DNA of 64,000 bases from PFJX01 sp964466195. Its GTDB lineage: Bacteria; Pseudomonadota; Gammaproteobacteria; Burkholderiales; Thiobacillaceae. The notes under the pieces are model-generated. The model ran no database searches, was not told the origin of the DNA, and saw only the letters and a program-made list of their open reading frames with translations. Shown here one piece after another: positions 37,324 through 46,255 of this stretch; within the stretch, counting starts at the first letter, position 1; every line of letters starts with the position of its first letter. A program made the position numbers and the translations under genes. The stretch covers positions 1 through 64,000 of the forward strand of contig CAYXMQ010000002.1 in NCBI GenBank assembly GCA_964466195.1, read 5' to 3'.

Positions 37324-39243
37324 ATGAGCTTGTTCAATCAATACATCGAACGTTATCGCCGGGTGGAAGAGGAATACTCCCTGGAGGAATTCCTAGACAT
37401 CTGCAAACTCGACCGCATTGCTTACGCCACTTCCGCCGAGCGCATGCTGGCAGCCATCGGCGAAGCGGAATTGGTCGACACCCGGCAGGATGCACGTCTG
37501 TCGCGGTTGTTTTCCAACAAGACGATCAAGGTCTATCCCGCCTTCAAGGATTTCTACGGCATGGAGGAGACCATCGAGCAGATCGTGTCCTACTTCCGCC
37601 ACGCCGCCCAGGGCCTGGAAGAGAAGAAGCAGATCCTTTACCTGCTGGGCCCGGTCGGCGGCGGCAAGTCCTCGCTGGCCGAGAAGCTCAAGCACCTGAT
37701 GGAGAAGGCGCCGTTCTATGCGATCAAGGGCTCGCCGGTGAACGATTCGCCGCTGGCCTTGTTCTCCGCCGACGAAGACGGCGACATCCTGGAACAGGAC
37801 TACGGCATTCCGCGCCGCTACCTGGGCCGCGTGCTGTCGCCCTGGGCGGTGAAGCGGCTGCATGAATTCAACGGCGACATCACCCAGTTCCGCGTGGTCA
37901 AACGCTGGCCGTCGGTGCTGGGCCAGATGGGCATCGCCAAGACCGAGCCGGGCGACGAGAACAATCAGGACATTTCCTCGCTGGTCGGCAAGGTGGACAT
38001 CCGCAAGCTGGAGAAATTCTCCCAGGACGACCCGGACGCCTACAGCTATTCCGGCGGCCTGTGCCTGGCCAATCAGGGCCTGCTCGAGTTCGTCGAGATG
38101 TTCAAGGCGCCGATCAAGGTGCTGCATCCGCTGCTGACCGCCACGCAGGAGGGCAACTACAAGGGCACCGAGGGCTTCGGCGCGATTCCGTTCGACGGCG
38201 TCGTGCTGGCGCACAGCAACGAATCGGAATGGACCGCGTTCCGCAACAACAAGAACAACGAGGCCTTCCTGGACCGCATCTACATCGTCAAGGTGCCGTA
38301 CTGCCTGCGCGTATCCGACGAGGTGAAGATCTATCGGAAACTGCTGCAGCACAGTTCGCTGTCGGAAGCGCCGTGCGCGCCCGGCACGCTGGAGATGCTG
38401 GCGCAGTTTTCGGTGCTGACCCGGCTGAAGGAGCCGGAAAACTCCAGCATCTATTCCAAGATGCGCATCTACGACGGCGAAAACCTGAAGGACACCGACC
38501 CGAAGGCCAAGAGCTATCAGGAATACCGTGATTTCGCCGGCGTCGACGAAGGCATGACCGGCATCTCGACCCGCTTCGCGTTCAAGATCCTGTCGCGCGT
38601 GTTCAACTTCGACCACAGCGAGGTCGCGGCCAACTCGGTGCATCTGCTCTACATCCTGGAGCAGCAGATCGAGCAGGAACAGATGCCGCCGGAACTGGAA
38701 CAGCGCTATATCGCCTATCTGAAGGAATACCTGGCGCCGCATTACGCCGAGTTCATCGAGAAGGAACTGCAGACCGCCTATCTGGAGTCGTATTCCGAAT
38801 ACGGCCAGAACATCTTCGATCGCTATGTCAGCTTCGCCGACATGTGGATACAGGACCAGGAATACCGCGACGCGGACACCGGCGAAATCCTCGACCGCGG
38901 CCAGCTCAACACCGAACTGGAGAAGATCGAGAAGCCGGCCGGCATCGCCAACCCGAAGGACTTCCGCCATGAGGTGGTCAACTTCGTGCTGCGCGCCCGC
39001 GCCCAGAACCAGGGCAGGAATCCGGCCTGGACCAGCTACGAGAAACTGCGCGCGGTGATCGAGAAACGCATGTTCTCCAGCACCGAAGACCTGCTGCCGG
39101 TGATTTCCTTCAACGCCAAAGCCTCCAGCGACGAGCAGAAGAAGCATCTCGACTTCGTCCAGCGCATGGTGGCCAAGGGCTATACCGACAAACAGGTGCG
39201 CCTGCTCGCCGAGTGGTATCTGCGGGCGAGGAAGGCGTCGTGA
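37324..39243 (+). CDS. prkA: PrkA/YeaG-type serine protein kinase
   Basis: The 639-residue protein has the PrkA AAA-like domain with the P-loop GPVGGGKSS (109-117) and a C-terminal PrkA kinase-related domain. In E. coli YeaG works with YeaH during nitrogen starvation and stationary phase. The ATG at 37324 (MSLFNQYIERYRR) is preferred over one 8 codons upstream because it follows GGAGG and matches the family. It begins a three-gene operon with a sigma-54 promoter. Confidence 0.93.
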   Translation: MSLFNQYIERYRRVEEEYSLEEFLDICKLDRIAYATSAERMLAAIGEAELVDTRQDARLSRLFSNKTIKVYPAFKDFYGMEETIEQIVSYFRHAAQGLEEKKQILYLLGPVGGGKSSLAEKLKHLMEKAPFYAIKGSPVNDSPLALFSADEDGDILEQDYGIPRRYLGRVLSPWAVKRLHEFNGDITQFRVVKRWPSVLGQMGIAKTEPGDENNQDISSLVGKVDIRKLEKFSQDDPDAYSYSGGLCLANQGLLEFVEMFKAPIKVLHPLLTATQEGNYKGTEGFGAIPFDGVVLAHSNESEWTAFRNNKNNEAFLDRIYIVKVPYCLRVSDEVKIYRKLLQHSSLSEAPCAPGTLEMLAQFSVLTRLKEPENSSIYSKMRIYDGENLKDTDPKAKSYQEYRDFAGVDEGMTGISTRFAFKILSRVFNFDHSEVAANSVHLLYILEQQIEQEQMPPELEQRYIAYLKEYLAPHYAEFIEKELQTAYLESYSEYGQNIFDRYVSFADMWIQDQEYRDADTGEILDRGQLNTELEKIEKPAGIANPKDFRHEVVNFVLRARAQNQGRNPAWTSYEKLRAVIEKRMFSSTEDLLPVISFNAKASSDEQKKHLDFVQRMVAKGYTDKQVRLLAEWYLRARKAS

Positions 39244-39265
39244 CGGACGGCATGGGGCATCGGCC

Positions 39266-40528
39266 ATGAGCCAACTCGTCGACCGCCGTCTGTCCGGCAA
39301 GAACCGCAGCGCCGTCAACCGGCAGCGTTTCCTGCGCCGCTTCAAGAGCCAGATCCGCAAGGCCGTGGCCGAGTCGGTGTCCGGCCGCAAGGTGGCCGAC
39401 CTGGAACGCGGCGAGAAAATTTCGATTCCCGCGAAAGACCTGTCCGAGCCGATCTTCCATCACGGCCCCGGCGGACACCGCACCGGCGTGCATCCCGGCA
39501 ACCGCGAGTTCGTCAGCGGCGACCGGGTGGCGCGGCCGCCGGGCGGCGATGCGGGCGGCGGCGGCAAAGCCTCGCCGGATGGCGAGGGCATGGACGACTT
39601 CGTGTTCGAACTGAGCAAGGAAGAGTTCATGGACTTCTTCTTTCAGGACCTGGCGCTGCCCGATCTGGTCAAGAAGCAGCTCACCGCCGTGCCGGAGGTG
39701 AAGCGGGCGCGGGCCGGCTTCGTCAGCCAGGGCAACCCGTCCAACCTGCATGTCGTGCGTTCCATGAAGCAGGCCATCGGCCGCCGCCTGGCGATGGCCG
39801 CAGGCCCGCGCGAAGCGCTGCGCGAAGCGGAAGCCGCCTTGCAGGAATGGCTCGACCAGGGGCGCGGCGACAGCCCGGAAGCCGAGGCCCTGCGCGAGGA
39901 AATCGCGACGCTGAAGGCGCGCATCGCCGCCGTTCCGTTCATCGACACCTGGGACCTGCGCTATGCCAACCGGGTCGACCAGCCGACGCCCACCAGCCAG
40001 GCGGTGATGTTCTGCCTGCTGGACGTCTCCGGCTCGATGGACGAGAACCGCAAGAACATCGCCAAGCGCTTCTTCATGCTGCTCTATCTGTTCCTCACGC
40101 GCAGCTACGAGCGCATCGAACTGGTGTTCATCCGCCATCACACCGTCGCGAGCGAAGTGGACGAGGCGGACTTCTTCTCGGCGCGCGAAAGCGGCGGCAC
40201 GGTGGTGTCCAGCGCGCTGGCGCTGATGCACGAGATCATTCTGCAGCGCTACCCGACGGCGGCCTGGAACATCTACGCCGCGCAGGCCTCGGACGGCGAC
40301 AACTGGGAACAGGACTCGCTGCGCTGCCGGGAACTGCTGACGCAGCACATCCTGCCGCTGGTGCAGTACTTCGCCTATGTCGAGATCGAAGCCGAAGAGC
40401 CGCAAAGCCTGTGGCACGAATATGCGCGCGTGCAGGCCGCCAATCCGCACTTCGCGATGCAGCGCATCCGCGGCCTGGAGGACATCTACCCGGTGTTCCG
40501 TGAACTGTTCAGCAAAAAGGCGGCTTGA
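39266..40528 (+). CDS. yeaH: YeaH/YhbH family protein (DUF444)
   Basis: The 420-residue protein has the DUF444 start (VDRRLSGKNRSAVNRQRFLRR), a Gly-rich linker and a VWA-like domain with a MIDAS motif (LLDVSGSMDE). It is the regular partner of PrkA. It starts 22 bp after prkA and precedes spoVR by 1 bp. Confidence 0.92.
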   Translation: MSQLVDRRLSGKNRSAVNRQRFLRRFKSQIRKAVAESVSGRKVADLERGEKISIPAKDLSEPIFHHGPGGHRTGVHPGNREFVSGDRVARPPGGDAGGGGKASPDGEGMDDFVFELSKEEFMDFFFQDLALPDLVKKQLTAVPEVKRARAGFVSQGNPSNLHVVRSMKQAIGRRLAMAAGPREALREAEAALQEWLDQGRGDSPEAEALREEIATLKARIAAVPFIDTWDLRYANRVDQPTPTSQAVMFCLLDVSGSMDENRKNIAKRFFMLLYLFLTRSYERIELVFIRHHTVASEVDEADFFSARESGGTVVSSALALMHEIILQRYPTAAWNIYAAQASDGDNWEQDSLRCRELLTQHILPLVQYFAYVEIEAEEPQSLWHEYARVQAANPHFAMQRIRGLEDIYPVFRELFSKKAA

Positions 40529-40529
40529 G

Positions 40530-42062
40530 ATGAACGCGACCTTCCCCCTCCCCGCGCTCGATCCCGCCTGCCGGCGCCAGCCGATCTCGCAAGGCTCGGA
40601 ATGGACCTTCGACCTGCTCGCGGCGTACGAACGCGAGATTCGCCGGGTGGCCGAGCACTACGGACTCGACACCTACCCGAATCAGATCGAGGTGATCACC
40701 TCGGAACAGATGATCGACGCCTATTCCTCGGTCGGCATGCCGGTGGGTTACCACCACTGGACGTACGGCAAGCAGTTCCTGTCCACCCAGAAGAGCTACC
40801 AGCGCGGCCAGATGGGGCTGGCCTACGAGATCGTGATCAATTCCAACCCGTGCATCGCCTACCTGATGGAAGAGAACACCCTGACCATGCAGGCCCTGGT
40901 GATTGCGCATGCCGCCTACGGCCACAATTCCTTCTTCAAGGGCAACTACCTGTTCCGCACCTGGACCGACGCCGAAGGCATTCTGGATTACCTGGTGTTC
41001 GCGCGTCATTTCATCGCCGACTGCGAGCAGCGCCACGGCGAGGAAGCGGTCGAGGAACTGCTCGATTCCTGCCACGCGCTGATGAATTACGGCGTCGACC
41101 GTTACAAGCGCCCGGCCAAGCTGTCGATGGCCAAGGAACAGGCGCGCCAGCTGGAACGCGAGGACTATCTGCAATCCCAGGTCAACGACCTGTGGCGCAC
41201 CGTGCCGACCCGGGAGTCGGCCGAGACGGCCAAGCAGGAAACCCGCTTCCCCGCCGAAGCGCAGGAAAACCTGCTCTATTTCATCGAGAAGAACGCACCC
41301 CGGCTGGCGCCCTGGCAACGCGAGATCGTCCGCATCGTGCGCAAGATCGCGCAGTATTTCTATCCGCAGCGGCAGACCCAGGTCATGAACGAGGGCTGGG
41401 CCACGTTCTGGCATTACACCCTGCTCAATCACCTGTACGAGGAAGGCAAGCTCACCGACGGCTTCATGCTGGAGTTCCTGCAGAGCCATACCAACGTGGT
41501 CTACCAGCCGCCCTACCATAGCCGCCTGTACAGCGGCATCAACCCCTATGCGCTGGGCTTCGCGATGTTCACCGACCTGCGCCGCATCTGCGAACAGCCG
41601 AGCGAAGAGGACCGCGTCTGGTTCCCGGAACTGGCCGGCAGCGACTGGGTGAAGTCGCTCGATTTCGCGATGCGCAACTTCAAGGACGAAAGCTTCATCG
41701 CGCAATACCTCTCACCCAAGTTGATTCGCGACCTGAAGCTGTTCGCGGTGGTGGATGACGACCAGGAAGAGCAATTGGAAATCGCCGCCATCCATGACGA
41801 CGCCGGCTACCGCCGCGTGCGCCAGATGTTGGCCGAGCAATACAACCTGGGCCATCGCGAACCCAACATCCAGGTCTACGACGTCAACGTGTTCGGCGAC
41901 CGCGCGCTGACCCTGCGCCATTACATGCACAACCGGCGGCCGCTGGGCGAGTCCACGCCGGAAATGCTGCGCCACATCGCCCGCCTGTGGGGCTACACGG
42001 TGCGCATCGAAAGCGTGGATCAGGACGGCATCGTCCGCATGGCGAGCCTGTGCGAGGTTTGA
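40530..42062 (+). CDS. SpoVR/YcgB family protein
   Basis: The 510-residue protein matches SpoVR: WTFDLLAAYEREIRRVAEHYGLD near residue 25, AHAAYGHNSFFKGNYLFR and NEGWATFWHYTLLNHLYEEG. It belongs to the conserved PrkA-YeaH-SpoVR module linked to starvation responses; its molecular activity is not known. The ATG overlaps the ribosome site region just after the yeaH stop. Confidence 0.93.
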   Translation: MNATFPLPALDPACRRQPISQGSEWTFDLLAAYEREIRRVAEHYGLDTYPNQIEVITSEQMIDAYSSVGMPVGYHHWTYGKQFLSTQKSYQRGQMGLAYEIVINSNPCIAYLMEENTLTMQALVIAHAAYGHNSFFKGNYLFRTWTDAEGILDYLVFARHFIADCEQRHGEEAVEELLDSCHALMNYGVDRYKRPAKLSMAKEQARQLEREDYLQSQVNDLWRTVPTRESAETAKQETRFPAEAQENLLYFIEKNAPRLAPWQREIVRIVRKIAQYFYPQRQTQVMNEGWATFWHYTLLNHLYEEGKLTDGFMLEFLQSHTNVVYQPPYHSRLYSGINPYALGFAMFTDLRRICEQPSEEDRVWFPELAGSDWVKSLDFAMRNFKDESFIAQYLSPKLIRDLKLFAVVDDDQEEQLEIAAIHDDAGYRRVRQMLAEQYNLGHREPNIQVYDVNVFGDRALTLRHYMHNRRPLGESTPEMLRHIARLWGYTVRIESVDQDGIVRMASLCEV

Positions 42063-42124
42063 ACCGTCAAACAGCCGTTGACCGCTGTCCTGCGCGAGGC
42101 CGCGTGTGTGCAGGCGTGGGCGCG

Positions 42125-42478
42125 TCAGGCCCGGCGGCTGAGCGCATAGGCTTGTTCGAGGTATTCCGACAGGTGCTTGGCGGCGATTTCGGCCGCCGCA
42201 CGAATCTTGATATGGCGGCGCAGCTTGCCCTTGCCTTCGAGCACGCCGTGCGGGTCATCGAGCTCGCACCCGTTGCCGAACTCGAGCGAGACATGCTCGC
42301 GATAGGCAAACACGCCGCAAAACGGCGTCGGCGCGGAAAACATCAAGCCGCCGTACATCACGCGCTCCGAGACATCCGGCGCCAGTGCATAGATCGCCTG
42401 CCGGATCTGCTGAACCAGGGCGCAGCGATCCGGATCGGCCAGCTGCAAATCATTCAGAAATTGTTCGACGGGGTTCAT
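42125..42478 (-). CDS. DUF1801-like protein
   Basis: The 117-residue protein has the DUF1801/YdhG-like pattern: IRQAIYALAPDVSERVMYG, FCGVFAYREHVSLEF and GKLRRHIKIR. Members have a ferritin-unlike alpha/beta fold of unknown role. It converges with spoVR and is separated by 62 bp with only a weak hairpin. Confidence 0.75.
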   Translation of the reverse strand: MNPVEQFLNDLQLADPDRCALVQQIRQAIYALAPDVSERVMYGGLMFSAPTPFCGVFAYREHVSLEFGNGCELDDPHGVLEGKGKLRRHIKIRAAAEIAAKHLSEYLEQAYALSRRA

Positions 42479-42586
42479 ACAGATCGGCTCCGTTTCAGTA
42501 TGAATAAAGGCAAAAACCTGTCTGCCGACAAAGCCGCCCGGCTTGCACCGCGATTCTCACGCAAGCGGGCGCACCTGCTGGCAGGC

Positions 42587-43486
42587 TCAGCCGCCATGTT
42601 GGCGCGGGCGCAACATCAGCGCCAGCCCGCCCAGCACCAGCGCGCCGCCCGGCAGCAACGTCAATGACAGGGCTTCGTGCAGGATCAGATAGGCGAACAG
42701 GGCCGCAAACACCGGGATCAACAGCGAAATGCTGGCGCTGGCCACGGCCGGCAAGCGCCGTGACGCAAAGGCGAAGCCCAGACTGGGCAGGGCGGTGCAC
42801 AACAGGCCCAAGCCCAACATCAGCCCGATGGCGTCAGGCCTCGCGAACAGCTCGACGGCCTGCCCCTGCACCCAAACCGGTCCCGCCAAGAGCAGGCTGC
42901 CCAGCACGAAGGTCAGAAACGTGACGCCGATGGCGCTCGGCGCAGCGGCTCGCTGCGACCGGCTGCGGAACAGCCAGGCGTAGCCCGCCGTCAATGCCGC
43001 CGCGCACAGGGCGAGGCCGTCGCCCAGCAGCCGCACGTCGGCCTCACGATCGGACAGCGCGAAGCGAGGCGCCATGATCAGCGCCATGCCGGCCAGGGCC
43101 AGCAGTGCGCCGGCGAGTTCGTGGGCGGCGGGTTGGTCGCCGCGCAGACGGCGAAAGGCCAGCACGAACAGCGGTGACGTGCTCAGCAACAGCGCCACCT
43201 CGGCCACCGGCGCCATCTGGAAAGCCGCCGTGGCCAGCAGGTAATAGCCGGCCAGCAACAACGCCAGCAGATACGCCAGCGGTTCGGCGAGGACGCTGCG
43301 CATTTCCCGCCGGCCGGCGCCGAACGATGCCAGCAACGGCAAGGCCAGCGCGAGTGCGACCGCGAGCCAGCCGGCGGTGACGGTCGCCGGCGCGATGGGG
43401 GGCAGCAGGCGCACGAAGATGCCGGTCAGCCCCCACAGCGCGGCGGTCAGGCCGGCGGCGGCCAGGGCCTGGCGCTCGCGGCTCAT
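42587..43486 (-). CDS. DMT-family (EamA) transporter
   Basis: The 299-residue protein has ten predicted membrane helices in two EamA repeats (starts ALWGLTGIFVRLLPP, second repeat near AALTAGYAWLF). It is a likely metabolite or drug exporter of unknown substrate. It lies 10 bp downstream of the quinone-reductase-like gene, so the two are probably co-transcribed. Confidence 0.85.
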   Translation of the reverse strand: MSRERQALAAAGLTAALWGLTGIFVRLLPPIAPATVTAGWLAVALALALPLLASFGAGRREMRSVLAEPLAYLLALLLAGYYLLATAAFQMAPVAEVALLLSTSPLFVLAFRRLRGDQPAAHELAGALLALAGMALIMAPRFALSDREADVRLLGDGLALCAAALTAGYAWLFRSRSQRAAAPSAIGVTFLTFVLGSLLLAGPVWVQGQAVELFARPDAIGLMLGLGLLCTALPSLGFAFASRRLPAVASASISLLIPVFAALFAYLILHEALSLTLLPGGALVLGGLALMLRPRQHGG

Positions 43487-43496
43487 GGCCCTCTCT

Positions 43497-44090
43497 TTAC
43501 GGCCATCTCGCCATAGCCTTCGCCACCCGCTCGGCGAAGGCCGCCACCGCCTCGGGTGCGGCTTTTTCGGCCCGATACAGCGACAGCATCTCGAACCGGC
43601 AAGCCGGTGCGCAAGCGCCCAGCAGCGCGCTCTTCAACACGCGCCTTAGCGGCCGCCGCATCACCAGCCAGTCCACCCACCAGGGCGAGCCCAACGTGGT
43701 TACCGCCAGCACACGACGCAGCGAGTGCAAACGCGGCCGGATGGGGCCGAGGTCGTCGGCATGGTCGTAAGCGATGCCCGGTCCCCAGACGCGGTCAAAC
43801 CAGCCTTTCAGGATGGCGGGGAAGCCGAACCACCAGGTCGGGAACACCAGCACCAAGGCTTCCGCCGCCTGCAGCCGGGCGACCTGGTCGGCGACGCCGG
43901 CGCAGTCGTAGGCTGCGGCATAGTAGGAACGGCGTTCCACCGAAGTCAGCGCCGGGGCGAAGCTGCGGCCATAGAGGTCTTCCCTGATCACCTCGTGGCC
44001 GGCGGCGGCCAACGCCGCGGCGACGCGCTCGGCCAAGCTGGCGCAAAGGCTGTCCGGCAAAGGGTGGGCGGTCACCAGAAGGGTTTTCAT
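43497..44090 (-). CDS. NAD(P)H dehydrogenase (quinone)-like flavoprotein
   Basis: The 197-residue protein has the flavodoxin-like fold of the NQO1/KefF family: LLVTAHPLPDSLCASLAERV at the start and VLVFPTWWFGFPAILKGWFDRV for FMN binding, with TTLGSPWW. It probably reduces quinones or electrophiles with two electrons. It heads a pair with the EamA gene. Confidence 0.85.
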   Translation of the reverse strand: MKTLLVTAHPLPDSLCASLAERVAAALAAAGHEVIREDLYGRSFAPALTSVERRSYYAAAYDCAGVADQVARLQAAEALVLVFPTWWFGFPAILKGWFDRVWGPGIAYDHADDLGPIRPRLHSLRRVLAVTTLGSPWWVDWLVMRRPLRRVLKSALLGACAPACRFEMLSLYRAEKAAPEAVAAFAERVAKAMARWP

Positions 44091-44178
44091 GCAACGTGCA
44101 GCCTGAATAGGGCGGTCAGAGGAGCACGATGCTGCATTCGAAGCAGCCGCCGCGCAAGAACGACGGTCTGTTTTCCAA

Positions 44179-45063
44179 TCATGAGCTGCGAAGCTGTCCC
44201 CTCCAGGCCGATTTCTGGTGCAGCGCCAGACCCAGGCTGATGCAGCCGGCGCCCAGCCAGACGCGCAGCGGCACCGCTTCGCCGTTCAGCCAATTGCCCA
44301 ACAGCAACGCCAAAACCGGGGTCACCAGCGTGATCAGCGCAACCTTGCCGGCGGCGACGTGCTTGATGATGTAGTAGTACAGCGCGAAGCCGAGCACCGA
44401 GCCGAACACGCCGAGGTAGACGATGGCCGCTTCACTGCGCAGCGGCAGCTGGGCCGGTACGTTGCCGTCGGCCAGCCACCAGGCCGCGACGAACAGCGGC
44501 ATCGCCACGCTCAGCGTGCCGGCCGTCGTGGCCAGCGGCGGGCTGTCGTCGCCGATGCGCTTCATCCAGACCAGACTGGCGGAATAGATCAGCACGGCGA
44601 GCAGCAGCGCGGCGACGCCGTAGCCCGCGTGCAGCGTTCCGGTCGAGGTCTGCGCGCCGAACACGATCAGCAAGCCGACCAGACCCAAGGCGATGCCGGC
44701 CAGTTTGTAGGGTTCCAGCGCGCGTTCGCCCAGCCAGAATACGGCCAGCACGCTGGTGACCAGCGGCGCCAGGCCGAACAGCAACGAGACCAGGCCGGAG
44801 GAGATGTACTGCGCGCCCCAGTAGGTGCACAGCATGGCCCCGAACAGGCCGAGGCCGCCGGCCAGATAGCTCTGGCGCGCCTTGCGGTGCAGCGGCAGGC
44901 CGATGCGCCAGACCGCCAACAGCAAGGCCGCCAGCGCCAGCCCGATCAGCATGCGCGCCATGACCGCGAAGCTGAAGCCGGCGCCCAGGCTGCTCCACTG
45001 GATGGCCAGCGGGGTGGTGGACCAGATCAGGATGACGGCAATGTAAGCGGCCGGGATGGACAT
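44179..45063 (-). CDS. DMT-family (EamA) transporter with attenuator-like leader
   Basis: The 294-residue, ten-helix transporter has two EamA repeats (starts IPAAYIAVILIWSTTPLAIQW). The ATG at 45063 follows GGGAG at 7 nt; a longer frame begins 11 codons upstream. Its leader contains a strong intrinsic terminator and an Arg-rich small frame, suggesting the exporter is induced by a translation-linked signal. The substrate is unknown. Confidence 0.85.
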   Translation of the reverse strand: MSIPAAYIAVILIWSTTPLAIQWSSLGAGFSFAVMARMLIGLALAALLLAVWRIGLPLHRKARQSYLAGGLGLFGAMLCTYWGAQYISSGLVSLLFGLAPLVTSVLAVFWLGERALEPYKLAGIALGLVGLLIVFGAQTSTGTLHAGYGVAALLLAVLIYSASLVWMKRIGDDSPPLATTAGTLSVAMPLFVAAWWLADGNVPAQLPLRSEAAIVYLGVFGSVLGFALYYYIIKHVAAGKVALITLVTPVLALLLGNWLNGEAVPLRVWLGAGCISLGLALHQKSAWRGQLRSS

Positions 45064-45097
45064 GGCGAAACTCCCTTGTGGGGTGGCAAAACACAAA

Positions 45098-45130
45098 CAA
45101 AAAGGCCGCGGACCTTGTGGGTCGGCGGCC
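45098..45130 (-). terminator. Intrinsic terminator in the EamA leader (attenuator)
   Basis: GGCCGC (45104-45109) pairs with GCGGCC (45125-45130), with an inner GACC/GGTC stem and a 5-nt loop. On the minus strand TTTTTGTTTGT follows directly. It lies 41 bp before the EamA ATG and downstream of a promoter-like TTGACA, so it would stop transcripts unless relieved. Confidence 0.7.
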
Positions 45131-45175
45131 TGGGCAGATTTTGTCGAACTCTGCGGCGATGGGTTTATCGCTGCA

Positions 45176-45226
45176 TCAATCTCCCGGACCGGACCCCGCG
45201 CGCAGGCGCCATGCCCGCAGTCGCAT
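45176..45226 (-). CDS. Possible Arg-rich leader peptide
   Basis: The 16-codon frame reads MRLRAWRLRAGSGPGD, with four Arg and one Trp in the first nine residues. It sits between a sigma-70-like promoter (about 45287-45316) and an intrinsic terminator ahead of the EamA gene. It lacks a strong ribosome site and a longer in-frame ATG exists at 45280. The call rests on position and composition only. Confidence 0.3.
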   Translation of the reverse strand: MRLRAWRLRAGSGPGD

Positions 45227-45286
45227 GACGACTGGCGCGCGGCGGCGATACTGGACGGGGTTCTGGTGCGAAGCAGACATGGCGGG

Positions 45287-45316
45287 ATTGTTGAAGGGCG
45301 GGGGACTCGCTGTCAA
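45287..45316 (-). promoter_or_regulatory. Sigma-70-type promoter of the EamA leader
   Basis: A perfect -35 TTGACA (45316-45311) is followed, after 18 nt, by AACAAT as a moderate -10. Confidence 0.45.
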
Positions 45317-46131
45317 CAGCTGCGTTGTGAGGCAACTTCGGGGCCAACTGCGGAGCCCTCTTCGCGAAATGCACGCCGCCCCGCCCGAATCGCCAGCGGC
45401 CAGGTGACCCGTCGTTCGCTGGCCGCATCGCCCCACAGCGACGCCAGCTCTTCGGCCAGGGCGAGTACCGGGTCCGCGCCGCGTGCCGCGATGTAGCGCC
45501 CGGTCGCCGACCAGCTGCGGAAATAGCCGAGCAAACGCGGCAATGTCCAGCGCTCGGTCATGGCCAATGCCGGCGGCGCAAACTCGGCAAACGGGAAATC
45601 GAGCGTGCGGTAACCCTGCTCCACCAGTTGCCGTTCCGGCGGCCAATACGGCCCGACCGTATCGCGATAGAAGCGCTGCACGCAGGCATTCACCGCCTCG
45701 TTTTCCAGGCTCTGCACGCCATAGGTCCACACCGCCAGCACGCCATCCGGCTTCAGCACGCGCTGCGCCTCGGCGTAGAAACGCGGCAGATCGAACCAGT
45801 GCAACGCCTGCGCGACGCAGATCAGATCGACCGACGCCTCCGCCAGCCCGGACGCTTCCGCCGGCGCCTGGCGGTATTCCACGCCGGCATGCGGCTGCGC
45901 GCCGACCAGTTGCGCGGCGCTGGCATCGGTGGCGACGACGCGCGTGAAATGCCCGGCCAGATCGAGCGATGCCTGGCCGCTGCCGCAGGCGCAATCCCAG
46001 GCCAGGCCGCGCGCCGGCGCGATTCGCGCCAACCAGTCGAACAAGGCGGCGGGATAGCGCGGGCGAAAGTCGGCGTAGGCGCCGGACACCGGCGCGAAGT
46101 GGTCGCTGAAGGCTTTTATCGAGGCGGGCAT
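45313..46131 (-). CDS. Class I SAM-dependent methyltransferase
   Basis: The 272-residue protein has the SAM-binding motif I (AWDCACGSGQASLDL), the acidic motif VVATDAS, and motif IV region VDLICVAQALHWFDLPRFY, as in UbiE/Tam-like enzymes. The substrate is unknown. It is the last GC-rich host-type gene before the AT-richer cassette region. Confidence 0.85.
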   Translation of the reverse strand: MPASIKAFSDHFAPVSGAYADFRPRYPAALFDWLARIAPARGLAWDCACGSGQASLDLAGHFTRVVATDASAAQLVGAQPHAGVEYRQAPAEASGLAEASVDLICVAQALHWFDLPRFYAEAQRVLKPDGVLAVWTYGVQSLENEAVNACVQRFYRDTVGPYWPPERQLVEQGYRTLDFPFAEFAPPALAMTERWTLPRLLGYFRSWSATGRYIAARGADPVLALAEELASLWGDAASERRVTWPLAIRAGRRAFREEGSAVGPEVASQRSC

Positions 46132-46171
46132 CGCGGTTCTTTCGGACAGTTCGCGATCAATGATCGCCTGC

Positions 46172-46243
46172 GGCTAACGTAGAGGTGGGGGGCTGGCAAA
46201 ATGCGCAGCATTTTGACAGTCCCTCTCGACCGCCAAGTTAGAA
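46172..46243. other. attC-like recombination site (left end of cassette array)
   Basis: The site runs from GGCTAAC to GTTAGAA and contains the perfect inverted repeat AAAATGC-GCA-GCATTTT plus outer complementarity, the folded-hairpin form of an attC. It lies 12 bp past the stop codon of the first cassette gene. Confidence 0.6.
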
Positions 46244-46255
46244 ATGGTGGTTATT

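Noticed and set aside
37393..39390. A 665-codon minus-strand frame across prkA
   Set aside because: It is antisense to prkA, which has full family motifs and a promoter.
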